Origin: an uncultured Marinobacter sp. | GTDB lineage: Bacteria; Pseudomonadota; Gammaproteobacteria; Pseudomonadales; Oleiphilaceae | Direction of reading: 5' to 3' | Length of the DNA stretch: 64,000 nucleotides | NCBI RefSeq assembly: GCF_947488835.1 | Contig: NZ_CANLBK010000002.1 | Location: forward strand, 496,001 to 560,000 | Shown here: positions 57,151 to 64,000 of the stretch, piece by piece | How positions within the stretch are numbered: position 1 is the first letter of the stretch | How the letters are laid out: the number at the start of each line of letters is the position of its first letter | The notes under the pieces: generated by a model | Told to the model about the DNA's origin: nothing | The model's database searches: none | The model's input: only the letters and a program-made list of their open reading frames with translations | Program-made: the position numbers and the translations under genes

Positions 57151-58788
57151 TTATTCCAGGTACAGTTCCCTCCCTGGTCCCCAGCGGCTCTGTAGTGGGC
57201 CATCAGAAAGTGCTTTCAGGCGCACAAAATACCGCCTTCCGGGAATAAGACGCAAGGCTGCTGTAGTGTCTGGTAGTGTAGCTTCTTTAATTATGTCGTT
57301 AAAACCGGGCTCTTCTGCCAGCTGTAAGCGGTAATTGGCCGCCGTATCGACCTTTTCCCAGAACACGCGCACCTGGCTGTCGATGTAATTTATGCTGATG
57401 ATTCGCACCGGTGGGAGCGTGCCGTTTACGATTAGTTTTCTGGGTTGGGTGGTTGCTACTGAGTTTCCGCCGGCCTCTGTTACTACGCGCCAATAATACT
57501 GGCCGGGGCTTAATGGGCGGGAGGGCAACGCAGCGGTTCCTGGTGCCCATTCGCTGCTTGCGACCAGGTTGCGGAACGCGTCATCCTCAGCGATTTCAAC
57601 CCGTGCCACCTCGTTCTCACCGTTTAGTGCCCAGCGGAACTCCGGCATGTCATCGTTCACACTGCCGCCGTTTTCAGGCGTGATCAGACTGGCGGTGCGA
57701 GCTTGCAAATCGACCTCTAAGGGGACGATTCCGGGCATGCCGGCCATGCCTTGCGGATCAAGTGCCGCTAAATGCACAACATACTGACCGTTATCCAGGC
57801 GGCTGATGTCGAAACGGTTTCCGCCGACTTCACGGCTTTCGACCCAGCGTCCGCTTTCTGTTTCGAATATATCCAGGCGATACTTGGCAGTTTGGCCTGA
57901 TTTCCAGGTCATTTCAGCCGGGAGTTGTTTGAGTACCAATGGGAGCGGGTTAATTTCGGGGGCTGCTGGCATCCTCCGTATGTTCAGTTTGCTACTGCTA
58001 TTGCTGGCAACCGTTGCGCTGTAGCCTGCAGGAATTTGATGAGACCGGTTAGGGGCCCCAAATTCAACAACGCCCTCGGTAACCTGCAAACGGGTGCCTT
58101 CCGGCCCGGTTTGTAGCGAAAATGCGGTACCGCGTACGGCCGCTACGGCAGAAGGCGTTTCGATTTCGAAGCGAGCACCACCTTCAATGACGGGCTTTAC
58201 CCGAGTGTGCACTTCTCCATGGTTCAATCTAAGCCGTGTATCAACCATGCCGGATTTACCGTACTGGGTTAACTGGTTGAAAATCAGCCTGGAATCCGGG
58301 GAGATGCGCACTTCTGAGCCATCTGCCAGTGCAATGGTTGCAGCACCAGCGGCGGAAAGCACTTCATCGCCTACCCGTATTAGAGCGTCTTCTATCAGCG
58401 GCTTTTTACGGCCATCAATGCCCGATATCAGCTGAACGCTGCCAGAAACCGAGGTGACACGAGCGGGATTGGGTTGTCTTTTTAGCCAGGATAAGGGAAT
58501 GCGAATGCGGTCGCCTTCTCCAAGCATGGCGGCATTTTCGATAGCGTTGTACTGAAGCAGTCGACCTGCACTGTGGCTTTTAATCAGAAGATCGCTGGCG
58601 ACTTCTGTAAAACTCTCGCCTGCCTTCAGAGTATAAAGCCACTCAGGCCCGGTTTGGCTGGAGGAATTCGCGATGGTTGTTGCTGAGCCACGAGTGAGTG
58701 AAAGTTCTGCGCTCACAGGGGCGCCTAATGCCAGTAAAGCCAGCACCAGAAATGCTTTAGTGAGAAAAGGCACAGGGTATTCAATCAT
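57151..58788 (-). CDS. Exported LysM-FecR domain protein with FnIII-like repeats
   Basis: 545 residues. Signal peptide (cleavage near PVSA, residue 28); a LysM-like segment (LYTLKAGESFTEVASDLLIK, about 51-100); a FecR domain (SVSGSVQLISG to AAVRGTAFSLQTGPEGTRLQ, about 113-245); then two or three beta-sandwich repeats (about 280-545). Proteins of this layout bind peptidoglycan and are thought to relay extracellular signals. It sits between a response regulator, whose stop overlaps its ATG in ATGA, and a CHASE2 kinase 31 nt downstream, so it is probably a periplasmic partner or input for that sensor. Confidence 0.85.
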   Translation of the reverse strand: MIEYPVPFLTKAFLVLALLALGAPVSAELSLTRGSATTIANSSSQTGPEWLYTLKAGESFTEVASDLLIKSHSAGRLLQYNAIENAAMLGEGDRIRIPLSWLKRQPNPARVTSVSGSVQLISGIDGRKKPLIEDALIRVGDEVLSAAGAATIALADGSEVRISPDSRLIFNQLTQYGKSGMVDTRLRLNHGEVHTRVKPVIEGGARFEIETPSAVAAVRGTAFSLQTGPEGTRLQVTEGVVEFGAPNRSHQIPAGYSATVASNSSSKLNIRRMPAAPEINPLPLVLKQLPAEMTWKSGQTAKYRLDIFETESGRWVESREVGGNRFDISRLDNGQYVVHLAALDPQGMAGMPGIVPLEVDLQARTASLITPENGGSVNDDMPEFRWALNGENEVARVEIAEDDAFRNLVASSEWAPGTAALPSRPLSPGQYYWRVVTEAGGNSVATTQPRKLIVNGTLPPVRIISINYIDSQVRVFWEKVDTAANYRLQLAEEPGFNDIIKEATLPDTTAALRLIPGRRYFVRLKALSDGPLQSRWGPGRELYLE

Positions 58789-59489
58789 TCTTCAATGGTT
58801 GCCTCAGCTTTCATAGCTTCAAGGCGATAACCGCGTTGGTAAATTGTTTTGATGCGGAACCCGTTTTCCGGATTCAAACCCAACCTGCGCCTTAGACGGC
58901 TCATGTGAGTGTCTACCGTTCGCGTATTGATGTCTCGCGCCAAGCCCCAAACTCGCTCCAGAAGAACTTCACGGGTGAGCAGGCGGCCCTGGTTCTGAAA
59001 AAGGAATAATGTCAGGTCGAAATCTTTGTCGGTCAAAGTCAGCTCTTCACCATGAAGGGCAATGGTTCTGTGCTGCGTATTGACTTCAAAAGGCCCATAT
59101 ACCAGCACTTCTTTTTCACTGTATGGATTGGCGCGGCGTGCTAAGGCGTTAATGCGAGCCACTAATTCCGCAGCCCGTGCGGGCTTTGCAATAAAATCGT
59201 CTGCGCCAGCATCCAGAGCTTCAACAATATCGGCTTCGCTGTCGCGCTGGGTGAGAAACACCACGGGAATTGGCCAGTTAATCTGTGCTCTTACGCTCTT
59301 GAGCACGTCGATGCCGGTCATGTCGGGAATCTGCCAGTCCAGAATCATCAGGTCATAGCTGCGGTGCAGCGCTGCGCTGATAAAGCTTTGGCCTGTAGGA
59401 AAGCTGTCGCAGTCGTGCCCGTGCTCAAACAAAATTGACTGTATGTGCTGCGCCTGTTCTTGTTGGTCTTCAAGCAGAGCGATGCGCAT
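58785..59489 (-). CDS. OmpR/PhoB-type response regulator
   Basis: 234 residues. The receiver domain has the acidic pocket Glu7-Asp8, phospho-acceptor Asp51 in LMILDWQIPDMTG, Thr in VVFLTQR and Lys in IAKPA. The winged-helix DNA-binding domain follows at about 130-228 (LTLTDKDFDLTLFLFQNQGR, DTHMSRLRRRLG, TIYQRGYRLEA). First gene of the operon with the LysM-FecR protein and the CHASE2 kinase, which is its likely partner. Confidence 0.93.
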   Translation of the reverse strand: MRIALLEDQQEQAQHIQSILFEHGHDCDSFPTGQSFISAALHRSYDLMILDWQIPDMTGIDVLKSVRAQINWPIPVVFLTQRDSEADIVEALDAGADDFIAKPARAAELVARINALARRANPYSEKEVLVYGPFEVNTQHRTIALHGEELTLTDKDFDLTLFLFQNQGRLLTREVLLERVWGLARDINTRTVDTHMSRLRRRLGLNPENGFRIKTIYQRGYRLEAMKAEATIEE

Positions 59490-59560
59490 TACGCTTCTCC
59501 CGGGATAAGTGGTGTTGTATCAGTCGATTATCACAAATTGCAGCAATGTATTCAGTGTCG

Positions 59561-61723
59561 TTATGTAGCCTTGCGTAAAGGAATTGCAGGCTTTCCGTTG
59601 TCGTCGTCTACCGTTTGTCGGCAGGCAGGAAAATTACTGCAGCCCCAGAACCAGCCTTTTTTCCCTTTTCTTCTGACCAGGGGGGAAAAGCAGTGCGGGC
59701 AGGGTATGGGTTTCTGCCCGGTACCGTCTTGCGGAGTCGCATCTTCAATCGGGCGTGTGCCTCGGCAGTCCGGGTAACGAGTGCAGGCAAAGAAACGACC
59801 AAATTTTCCATCTCTCTCGGCCATTGGCGTGCGACATTTTGGGCAGTTGGGTGCTTTGGATTTGGAGTCTGAACCTGGCGCATCCACCGTGGTGCCAATG
59901 AAGCGGCGTATCTCGGCCTTCAGCGTGTCCAGGAACTTTCGGGGGTCGTCCTCGCCCCTGCGGATACTTTCCAGTGTTGCTTCCCAGACAGCAGTTCTGT
60001 CCGGTGTGCTGACCGTTTGTGGCAGTGCGCTGATCAGCGTTTTACCTTTGTCGGTGGCGCGAATATGTCGGCTATCCCGATACAGGTAGTCCCGTTTGAA
60101 CAGAGTGTCGATTATGTTCGCTCGAGTTGCTTCAGTGCCCAATCCGTCAGTTTCTCGCAGGGTTTTGCGAAGTTCGGGGTCGGTTACAAATCGAGCAATG
60201 TTCGTCATCGCCGAGAGCAACGTGGCATCGGTAAAGTACTGGGGTGGCTTGGTCTTCCGCTGGAGTACGGTGCTGTCTTCGCAGAATACGGGTTCGCCTT
60301 GGCTCAGGCGTGGCAGTGGTGCTTTAGCGGGTTCCTTTTTATTTTCCCGGAGTTTTAGCTCCAGAACTTTCCAGCCGGGTTCAAGCACGGCTGTTTCTGA
60401 TGCGCGGAATCGGTGTTCTGATACCCGCACAGTAAGTTGGCCTTCGCGGTGTATGGTATCGGCAAAGAACTGCATCAAATAGTAGCGGCTGATAAGCCCA
60501 TAGATCTTCTGTTCGCCGTCACCAAGCTTGCCGTTGGATGCCGTGCGACTGGTTGGAATGATGGCGTGGTGGGCATCGACCTTTTTGTCGTTCCACGCGG
60601 CTGTTTTGCGGCTGAAGTCGGCTTTGGTACAGGCATCTGCAAGATCAGGCGAGATTCGGGTAATGGCACCGGTGACTTGCTCACGCTGGGCAAAGTGGCC
60701 TTCCGGCAGGTATCGGGAGTCTGATCGGGGGTAGGTGATCAACTGGTGCCGCTCGTAAAGACTCTGCGCTGTGTCCAGCACGTCTTTGGCCCCCATGCGG
60801 AACAGGCGCCCCGCCTCAATTTGAAGAGCCGAGAGAGATAAGGGCAGGGGCGGTGTTTCTGAACGGTCGCGGAAGCGGGATTCCAATATGGAGCCTGGCC
60901 GGTTGTGAATACTGGCGGCAATCTGCTCGGCGGTGGCGCGATCCAGCAGGCGGTTTTCTTCGTCCAGATGATCCTGGAATTGTTCGTCCGGCAGCCATTT
61001 GGCGGTGAAGGGCCGTTGGTCAGCCTCTTCTTCCTGGGCTGTGAATCGAGCCTCAATGGGGAAGTAGGGCTTGGGTTCGAAGTTCTCGATGGTGTTATCG
61101 CGCTCCACCACCAGGCCCAGCACCGGAGTTTGTACCCGGCCCACGGAGTAGACGCCTTTTTGGCCCTGCTGCTGGTAGTTCAGGGTGTAAAAACGGGTAA
61201 GGTTGATGCCGTAGAGCCAGTCGGCTCGCTGCCGGGCGAGGGCAGAGTGGGACAGCCTGCGAAATTCCAGGTTGTCTCTGGGGCGCTGTATGGCTTTGGC
61301 CACTGCTGCAGGTGTCAGATCATTGATGAGTATGCGTTTTACGGGGGCCTGGGTTCCGAAATAGCGTATTACCTCATCAACCAGCAGTTGGCCTTCTCTG
61401 TCCGGGTCTCCGGCATGGACGATTGTCTTTGCTTGCCGAATCAGTGACTCCAGTGCGTTTAGTTGGTGGCGCACGCTGTCTTTTGGGGTTAGCTGCCATT
61501 TGTCCGGGAACATGGGGAGGTCGTGCTGACGCCATGTTTTCCACGCCGGGTTGTAGCTAGCCGGCTCGGCGGGCTCCAACAGGTGGCCAATGCACCAGCT
61601 TACAGTTGCAGCCTCACTGCCGTTGCCACAGCGTATCCAGCCCTGGCCTTTTTGGTAGGGGCCGGGGAGGGCGGCGGCAATGGCTCTGCCAAGGCTGGGT
61701 TTTTCAGCTATGTAGAGAAGCAT
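59561..61723 (-). CDS. topB: DNA topoisomerase III
   Basis: Type IA topoisomerase that decatenates DNA and works with RecQ-type helicases. The Toprim domain opens MLLYIAEKPSLGRAIAAALP, and its acidic site is VHAGDPDREGQLL. The catalytic Tyr lies in LITYPRSDSRYLPE (about residue 330). Two zinc-finger-like C-terminal modules contain the Cys pairs CPKC/CTRYPDC and CPHC/CSNFPAC. 720 residues, slightly longer than E. coli TopB because of these modules. Confidence 0.95.
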   Translation of the reverse strand: MLLYIAEKPSLGRAIAAALPGPYQKGQGWIRCGNGSEAATVSWCIGHLLEPAEPASYNPAWKTWRQHDLPMFPDKWQLTPKDSVRHQLNALESLIRQAKTIVHAGDPDREGQLLVDEVIRYFGTQAPVKRILINDLTPAAVAKAIQRPRDNLEFRRLSHSALARQRADWLYGINLTRFYTLNYQQQGQKGVYSVGRVQTPVLGLVVERDNTIENFEPKPYFPIEARFTAQEEEADQRPFTAKWLPDEQFQDHLDEENRLLDRATAEQIAASIHNRPGSILESRFRDRSETPPLPLSLSALQIEAGRLFRMGAKDVLDTAQSLYERHQLITYPRSDSRYLPEGHFAQREQVTGAITRISPDLADACTKADFSRKTAAWNDKKVDAHHAIIPTSRTASNGKLGDGEQKIYGLISRYYLMQFFADTIHREGQLTVRVSEHRFRASETAVLEPGWKVLELKLRENKKEPAKAPLPRLSQGEPVFCEDSTVLQRKTKPPQYFTDATLLSAMTNIARFVTDPELRKTLRETDGLGTEATRANIIDTLFKRDYLYRDSRHIRATDKGKTLISALPQTVSTPDRTAVWEATLESIRRGEDDPRKFLDTLKAEIRRFIGTTVDAPGSDSKSKAPNCPKCRTPMAERDGKFGRFFACTRYPDCRGTRPIEDATPQDGTGQKPIPCPHCFSPLVRRKGKKGWFWGCSNFPACRQTVDDDNGKPAIPLRKAT

Positions 61724-61878
61724 GTTTGGGTATGGTTTTGTCTGGATTTGGGGTGGTGGGGAATGTGGCGGTTTGGGTGTTGGGTGTCAAGGTTCGGGCG
61801 CCTCGTCTTCTGTAGTAGACTGTTTCGTTTGGAGACGGCGGTTAAAGATATTGACCGATTTGTGGGAGTTGAACGGTT

Positions 61879-62205
61879 ATGAAAATGCAGAATGCTATTG
61901 AAACCAAACTGAGCGAGGCATTTAATGCCAGCATTCTTCAGGTGGAGAACGAGAGTCACAAGCACAGCGTGCCGCCTAATTCGGAGACGCACTTCAAGGT
62001 GACCATGGTGTCGCCAACGTTTGCAGGGCAGATGAAGGTTAAGCGGCATCAGGCTATTTATCAGCTGCTTTCTGAAGAGTTGGAAATGGCCGGTGGCGTG
62101 CATGCGCTGGCGTTGCATCTATACTCTCCTGAAGAGTGGGATGCATCCGGGCAGGTTGCACCCAGTTCGCCAAATTGTATGGGCGGTTCCAAGGCGGATT
62201 CTTAA
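61879..62205 (+). CDS. bolA: BolA family protein
   Basis: 108 residues. BolA-fold proteins partner monothiol glutaredoxins in iron-sulfur handling and affect cell shape and stationary-phase transcription. The conserved part is ESHKHSVPPNSETHFKVTMV followed by KRHQAIYQLLSEEL and VHALALHLYSPEEW. The invariant His of the C-terminal half is present. Closer to the BolA1 type than to IbaG/YrbA. Confidence 0.9.
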   Translation: MKMQNAIETKLSEAFNASILQVENESHKHSVPPNSETHFKVTMVSPTFAGQMKVKRHQAIYQLLSEELEMAGGVHALALHLYSPEEWDASGQVAPSSPNCMGGSKADS

Positions 62206-62246
62206 TCGGCGGCTTCAGGCGCTAAATATCACAATGGAGGGCTTTC

Positions 62247-62870
62247 ATGAGCCAGTTTTTTCAGATTCATCCGGAAAATCCTCAAAAGCGGTTGATCAAG
62301 CAGGCGGTTGAGATTCTTCGAGGTGGGGGTGTGATTGTGTACCCTACCGACTCCGGGTATGCCCTTGGGTGCCATTTGGGTGAGAAACCGGCGGCAGACA
62401 AGATAAAGCGCATTCGAAAGCTGGACGATAAGCATAACTTCACATTGGTGTGCCGGGATCTGTCGGATATCGGTGTGTATGCCAAGGTGGATAACACCCA
62501 GTACCGGTTGCTGAAAACCTTCACGCCCGGTCCTTATACCTTTATTTTGGATGCAACCAGTGAAGTGCCAAGGCGCCTGCTGAACCCGAAGCGTCGCACG
62601 ATTGGTGTGCGGGTTCCTGATAATGCGATTGTCCGGGATCTGTTGGGTGAGCTTGGCGAGCCTATTATGAGCAGCACGTTGATTTTACCGGGTGAGTCTG
62701 ACCCCATGACAGACCCCTACGATATACGGGATACGCTGCAGCACGAGCTTGATTTGATTATCGATGGCGGCTTCTGTGGCATGGAGCCAACCACCGTGGT
62801 GAACTTTACCGGTGAAGTGCCGGAGGTTACCCGGGTGGGCAAGGGCGATCCGGCACCGTTTGAACAGTAG
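62247..62870 (+). CDS. yciO: YciO family (Sua5/YciO/YrdC) protein
   Basis: 207 residues, very like E. coli YciO from the first residues: MSQFFQIHPENPQKRLIKQA, then VIVYPTDSGYALGC, PGPYTFILDATSEVPRRLL and KRRTIGVRVPDNAI. The family fold makes threonylcarbamoyl-AMP for tRNA modification, but YciO itself is a paralogue with weak activity and an unsettled role. A strong GGAGG precedes ATG 62247. It is 41 nt after bolA. Confidence 0.93.
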   Translation: MSQFFQIHPENPQKRLIKQAVEILRGGGVIVYPTDSGYALGCHLGEKPAADKIKRIRKLDDKHNFTLVCRDLSDIGVYAKVDNTQYRLLKTFTPGPYTFILDATSEVPRRLLNPKRRTIGVRVPDNAIVRDLLGELGEPIMSSTLILPGESDPMTDPYDIRDTLQHELDLIIDGGFCGMEPTTVVNFTGEVPEVTRVGKGDPAPFEQ

Positions 62871-62873
62871 GGC

Positions 62874-63539
62874 TCAGGCTCGGGTGTTCAGGTTGAAGGC
62901 GTAAGCGCCCCGGTTGGCTGCAACGTTAAATTGGTCAGTCGGAGCGGAGCGCCGCAGGGTGTCGTAGCGGTGCACGAGATCCTGCAGGCCGTTGAACTGC
63001 TGGTTTTCGCTGATCAGCGTATCCAGCAGTGAATTATTAACGCCGTAGGCCTGGTTGAGCTTCAAAGCATTGTCCATAAAGTGCAGCGTCGGCTCGTTTA
63101 CGCTAAGCCGGCTGAAGGCATCCGCAAAGTTTTTGTTAACGTTCAAATCCTTCTCAATTTGGCTGCGGGTTTCCTCTGTCAGGTTTCCGCCTACCTCAAT
63201 TTTACCGCTATCGTTTTTGTTAACGCTGATTGCCAAAGACGGATTCAAGTTGTATTCGGCAAGTTTGTGCCGCAGGGTTTCCCTGACGAAGGCAAGATCC
63301 TGCCCTACTGTCTGCTTGTAGTCCGATAGTGGCAGCTTCTGTGACTTAAGCTTGCCCGCATCAGCCAATAGGTCTCCTGAAGGCGTGAAACGGTCGTCCC
63401 CAGGGCCGGAAGGTTGTAATGCCTCAGCGCTGGCTGCGCCCTTGGCCTTCTGTTCAGCGGCCCCGTTTGCCGCAGGGCGGTTTTCCAGTGTTTGCTGAAA
63501 GCGGGTGCTTGCCTGGATAAGTGATGTCAGCAGTGACAT
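62874..63539 (-). CDS. DUF5610-like protein of unknown function
   Basis: 221 residues from ATG 63539, preceded by GGAGGA at nine bases; a longer start nine codons upstream is possible but has no ribosome site. It is cytoplasmic by composition, with a low-complexity Ala-rich segment (about 30-55) and a C-terminal helical domain (KQTVGQDLAFVRETLRHKLA, NKNFADAFSRLSVNEPTLHF). I connect it only loosely with DUF5610. The region ends 4 nt from yciO, so the two genes converge with no room for a terminator. Confidence 0.65.
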   Translation of the reverse strand: MSLLTSLIQASTRFQQTLENRPAANGAAEQKAKGAASAEALQPSGPGDDRFTPSGDLLADAGKLKSQKLPLSDYKQTVGQDLAFVRETLRHKLAEYNLNPSLAISVNKNDSGKIEVGGNLTEETRSQIEKDLNVNKNFADAFSRLSVNEPTLHFMDNALKLNQAYGVNNSLLDTLISENQQFNGLQDLVHRYDTLRRSAPTDQFNVAANRGAYAFNLNTRA

Positions 63540-63675
63540 GGCATCTATTCCTCCACTGGCTCGCACAAGCGCGCCAGAAAATTATCGTCTGTTTTATATC
63601 GGATGCACATTTCGGGCCAGCCAATGAAAAATGAGCGATTCTGATCTGAGTCAGTAACTATTTGACGTATATCTA

Positions 63676-63702
63676 TAAAGTTAACCGTCCTTTAGCCGTC
63701 AA
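63676..63702 (+). promoter_or_regulatory. Sigma-28 (FliA)-type flagellar promoter
   Basis: TAAAGTTA (63676-63683), an 11-bp spacer, and GCCGTCAA (63695-63702), against the class III flagellar consensus TAAAGTTT-N11-GCCGATAA: 13 of 16 positions agree. It lies 65 bp before the start of the gene at 63768. Confidence 0.7.
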
Positions 63703-63767
63703 CCACATAGAATGTTTGAAAACGCCAGATAAAGCCTGGTGTTCATTGTTCTTTCGATCGGGTCACT

Positions 63768-64000
63768 ATGAAAAACCAATATTCCATTCGATTTCTGCTG
63801 CTCGCTGCGCTGGCAGCCGCTTTTTCACTTATCCTCGTTTTTACTCTGTTCTATAGCGCCAATGCCCAGCGCGACCATATGGAAGAGTTCAGTCACAAAT
63901 ATGTGGATGGCCTTGCCAAGTCCTATTTTGACGGACTGAACACCATGATGGTGACTGGCACGATCAGCAACCGCGAGGTGCTTCGGGACAAAGTGATGGC
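63768..64000 (+). CDS. Membrane sensor protein, N-terminal part (probable chemoreceptor), truncated by window edge
   Basis: The first 77 residues: a short basic start (MKNQYSIRF), a single hydrophobic helix at about 9-27, and a helical extracytoplasmic segment (AQRDHMEEFSHKYVDGLAKS). Nothing of a signalling domain is inside the window. The sigma-28-type promoter upstream points to the motility regulon, so a methyl-accepting chemotaxis protein is the likely identity. The segment also fits the DUF3365-type sensors, so a kinase or cyclase is possible. Confidence 0.55.
   Translation, partial: MKNQYSIRFLLLAALAAAFSLILVFTLFYSANAQRDHMEEFSHKYVDGLAKSYFDGLNTMMVTGTISNREVLRDKVM

Overview
The window reads as chromosome of a marine gammaproteobacterium of the Marinobacter/Alteromonadales type. 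The basis is the core gene order (glnD, map, rpsB, tsf, pyrH, frr, uppS, cdsA, dxr, rseP, bamA, skp, lpxD, fabZ, lpxA, lpxB, rnhB), the Gram-negative envelope genes and the even codon use. The genus is an inference from protein character, not a database result. No insertion sequence, prophage or CRISPR array is visible.

Layout. (1) 1-17145: housekeeping. glnD and map run leftward; the large envelope and translation cluster runs rightward from rpsB to rnhB. (2) 17142-17330: a stand-alone initiator tRNA-Met with a near-consensus promoter and a strong terminator. (3) 17396-26937: a block that looks phosphate-responsive. Two Tat-exported phosphatases (PhoD type and calcineurin type) run leftward. 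Divergent from them are a PHP-glycosyltransferase fusion, an M14-like carboxypeptidase, an alpha/beta hydrolase, and an OlsB/PlsC pair for ornithine lipid synthesis. The shared intergenic region carries 11-bp phased Pho-box half-sites. (4) 27015-30463: a chemoreceptor and an EAL-CBS-GGDEF protein. (5) 30578-37135: a decayed porin, a phosphonate-type ABC importer operon with a HAD hydrolase, and a lipoprotein glycerophosphodiesterase; the last two transcription units also have Pho-box candidates. (6) 37158-41774: an AraC regulator, a broken gene, a fatty acid hydroxylase-family membrane enzyme, and a Kef-type antiporter. (7) 41812-45795: a LysR regulator divergent from a DoxX, quinone oxidoreductase, pirin, WrbA set, with a clean palindromic operator between. 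(8) 45940-52369: four overlapping genes forming a condensin-like, Wadjet/MksBEFG-like operon in the order SMC ATPase, MksE-like, kleisin-like, Toprim. This is the main accessory defence candidate. (9) 52549-54503: an exported beta-propeller and a small lipoprotein. (10) 54552-59489: a response regulator, a LysM-FecR protein and a CHASE2 histidine kinase in one operon. (11) 59561-64000: topB, bolA, yciO, a DUF5610-like gene, and the start of a membrane sensor behind a flagellar sigma-28-type promoter.

Functional links. Regions 3 and 5 together suggest a response to phosphate shortage: release phosphate from esters outside the cell, import phosphonate or phosphite, recycle glycerophosphodiesters, and replace phospholipid with phosphorus-free ornithine lipid, perhaps plus a glycolipid. 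Region 8 is the least conventional system in the window.
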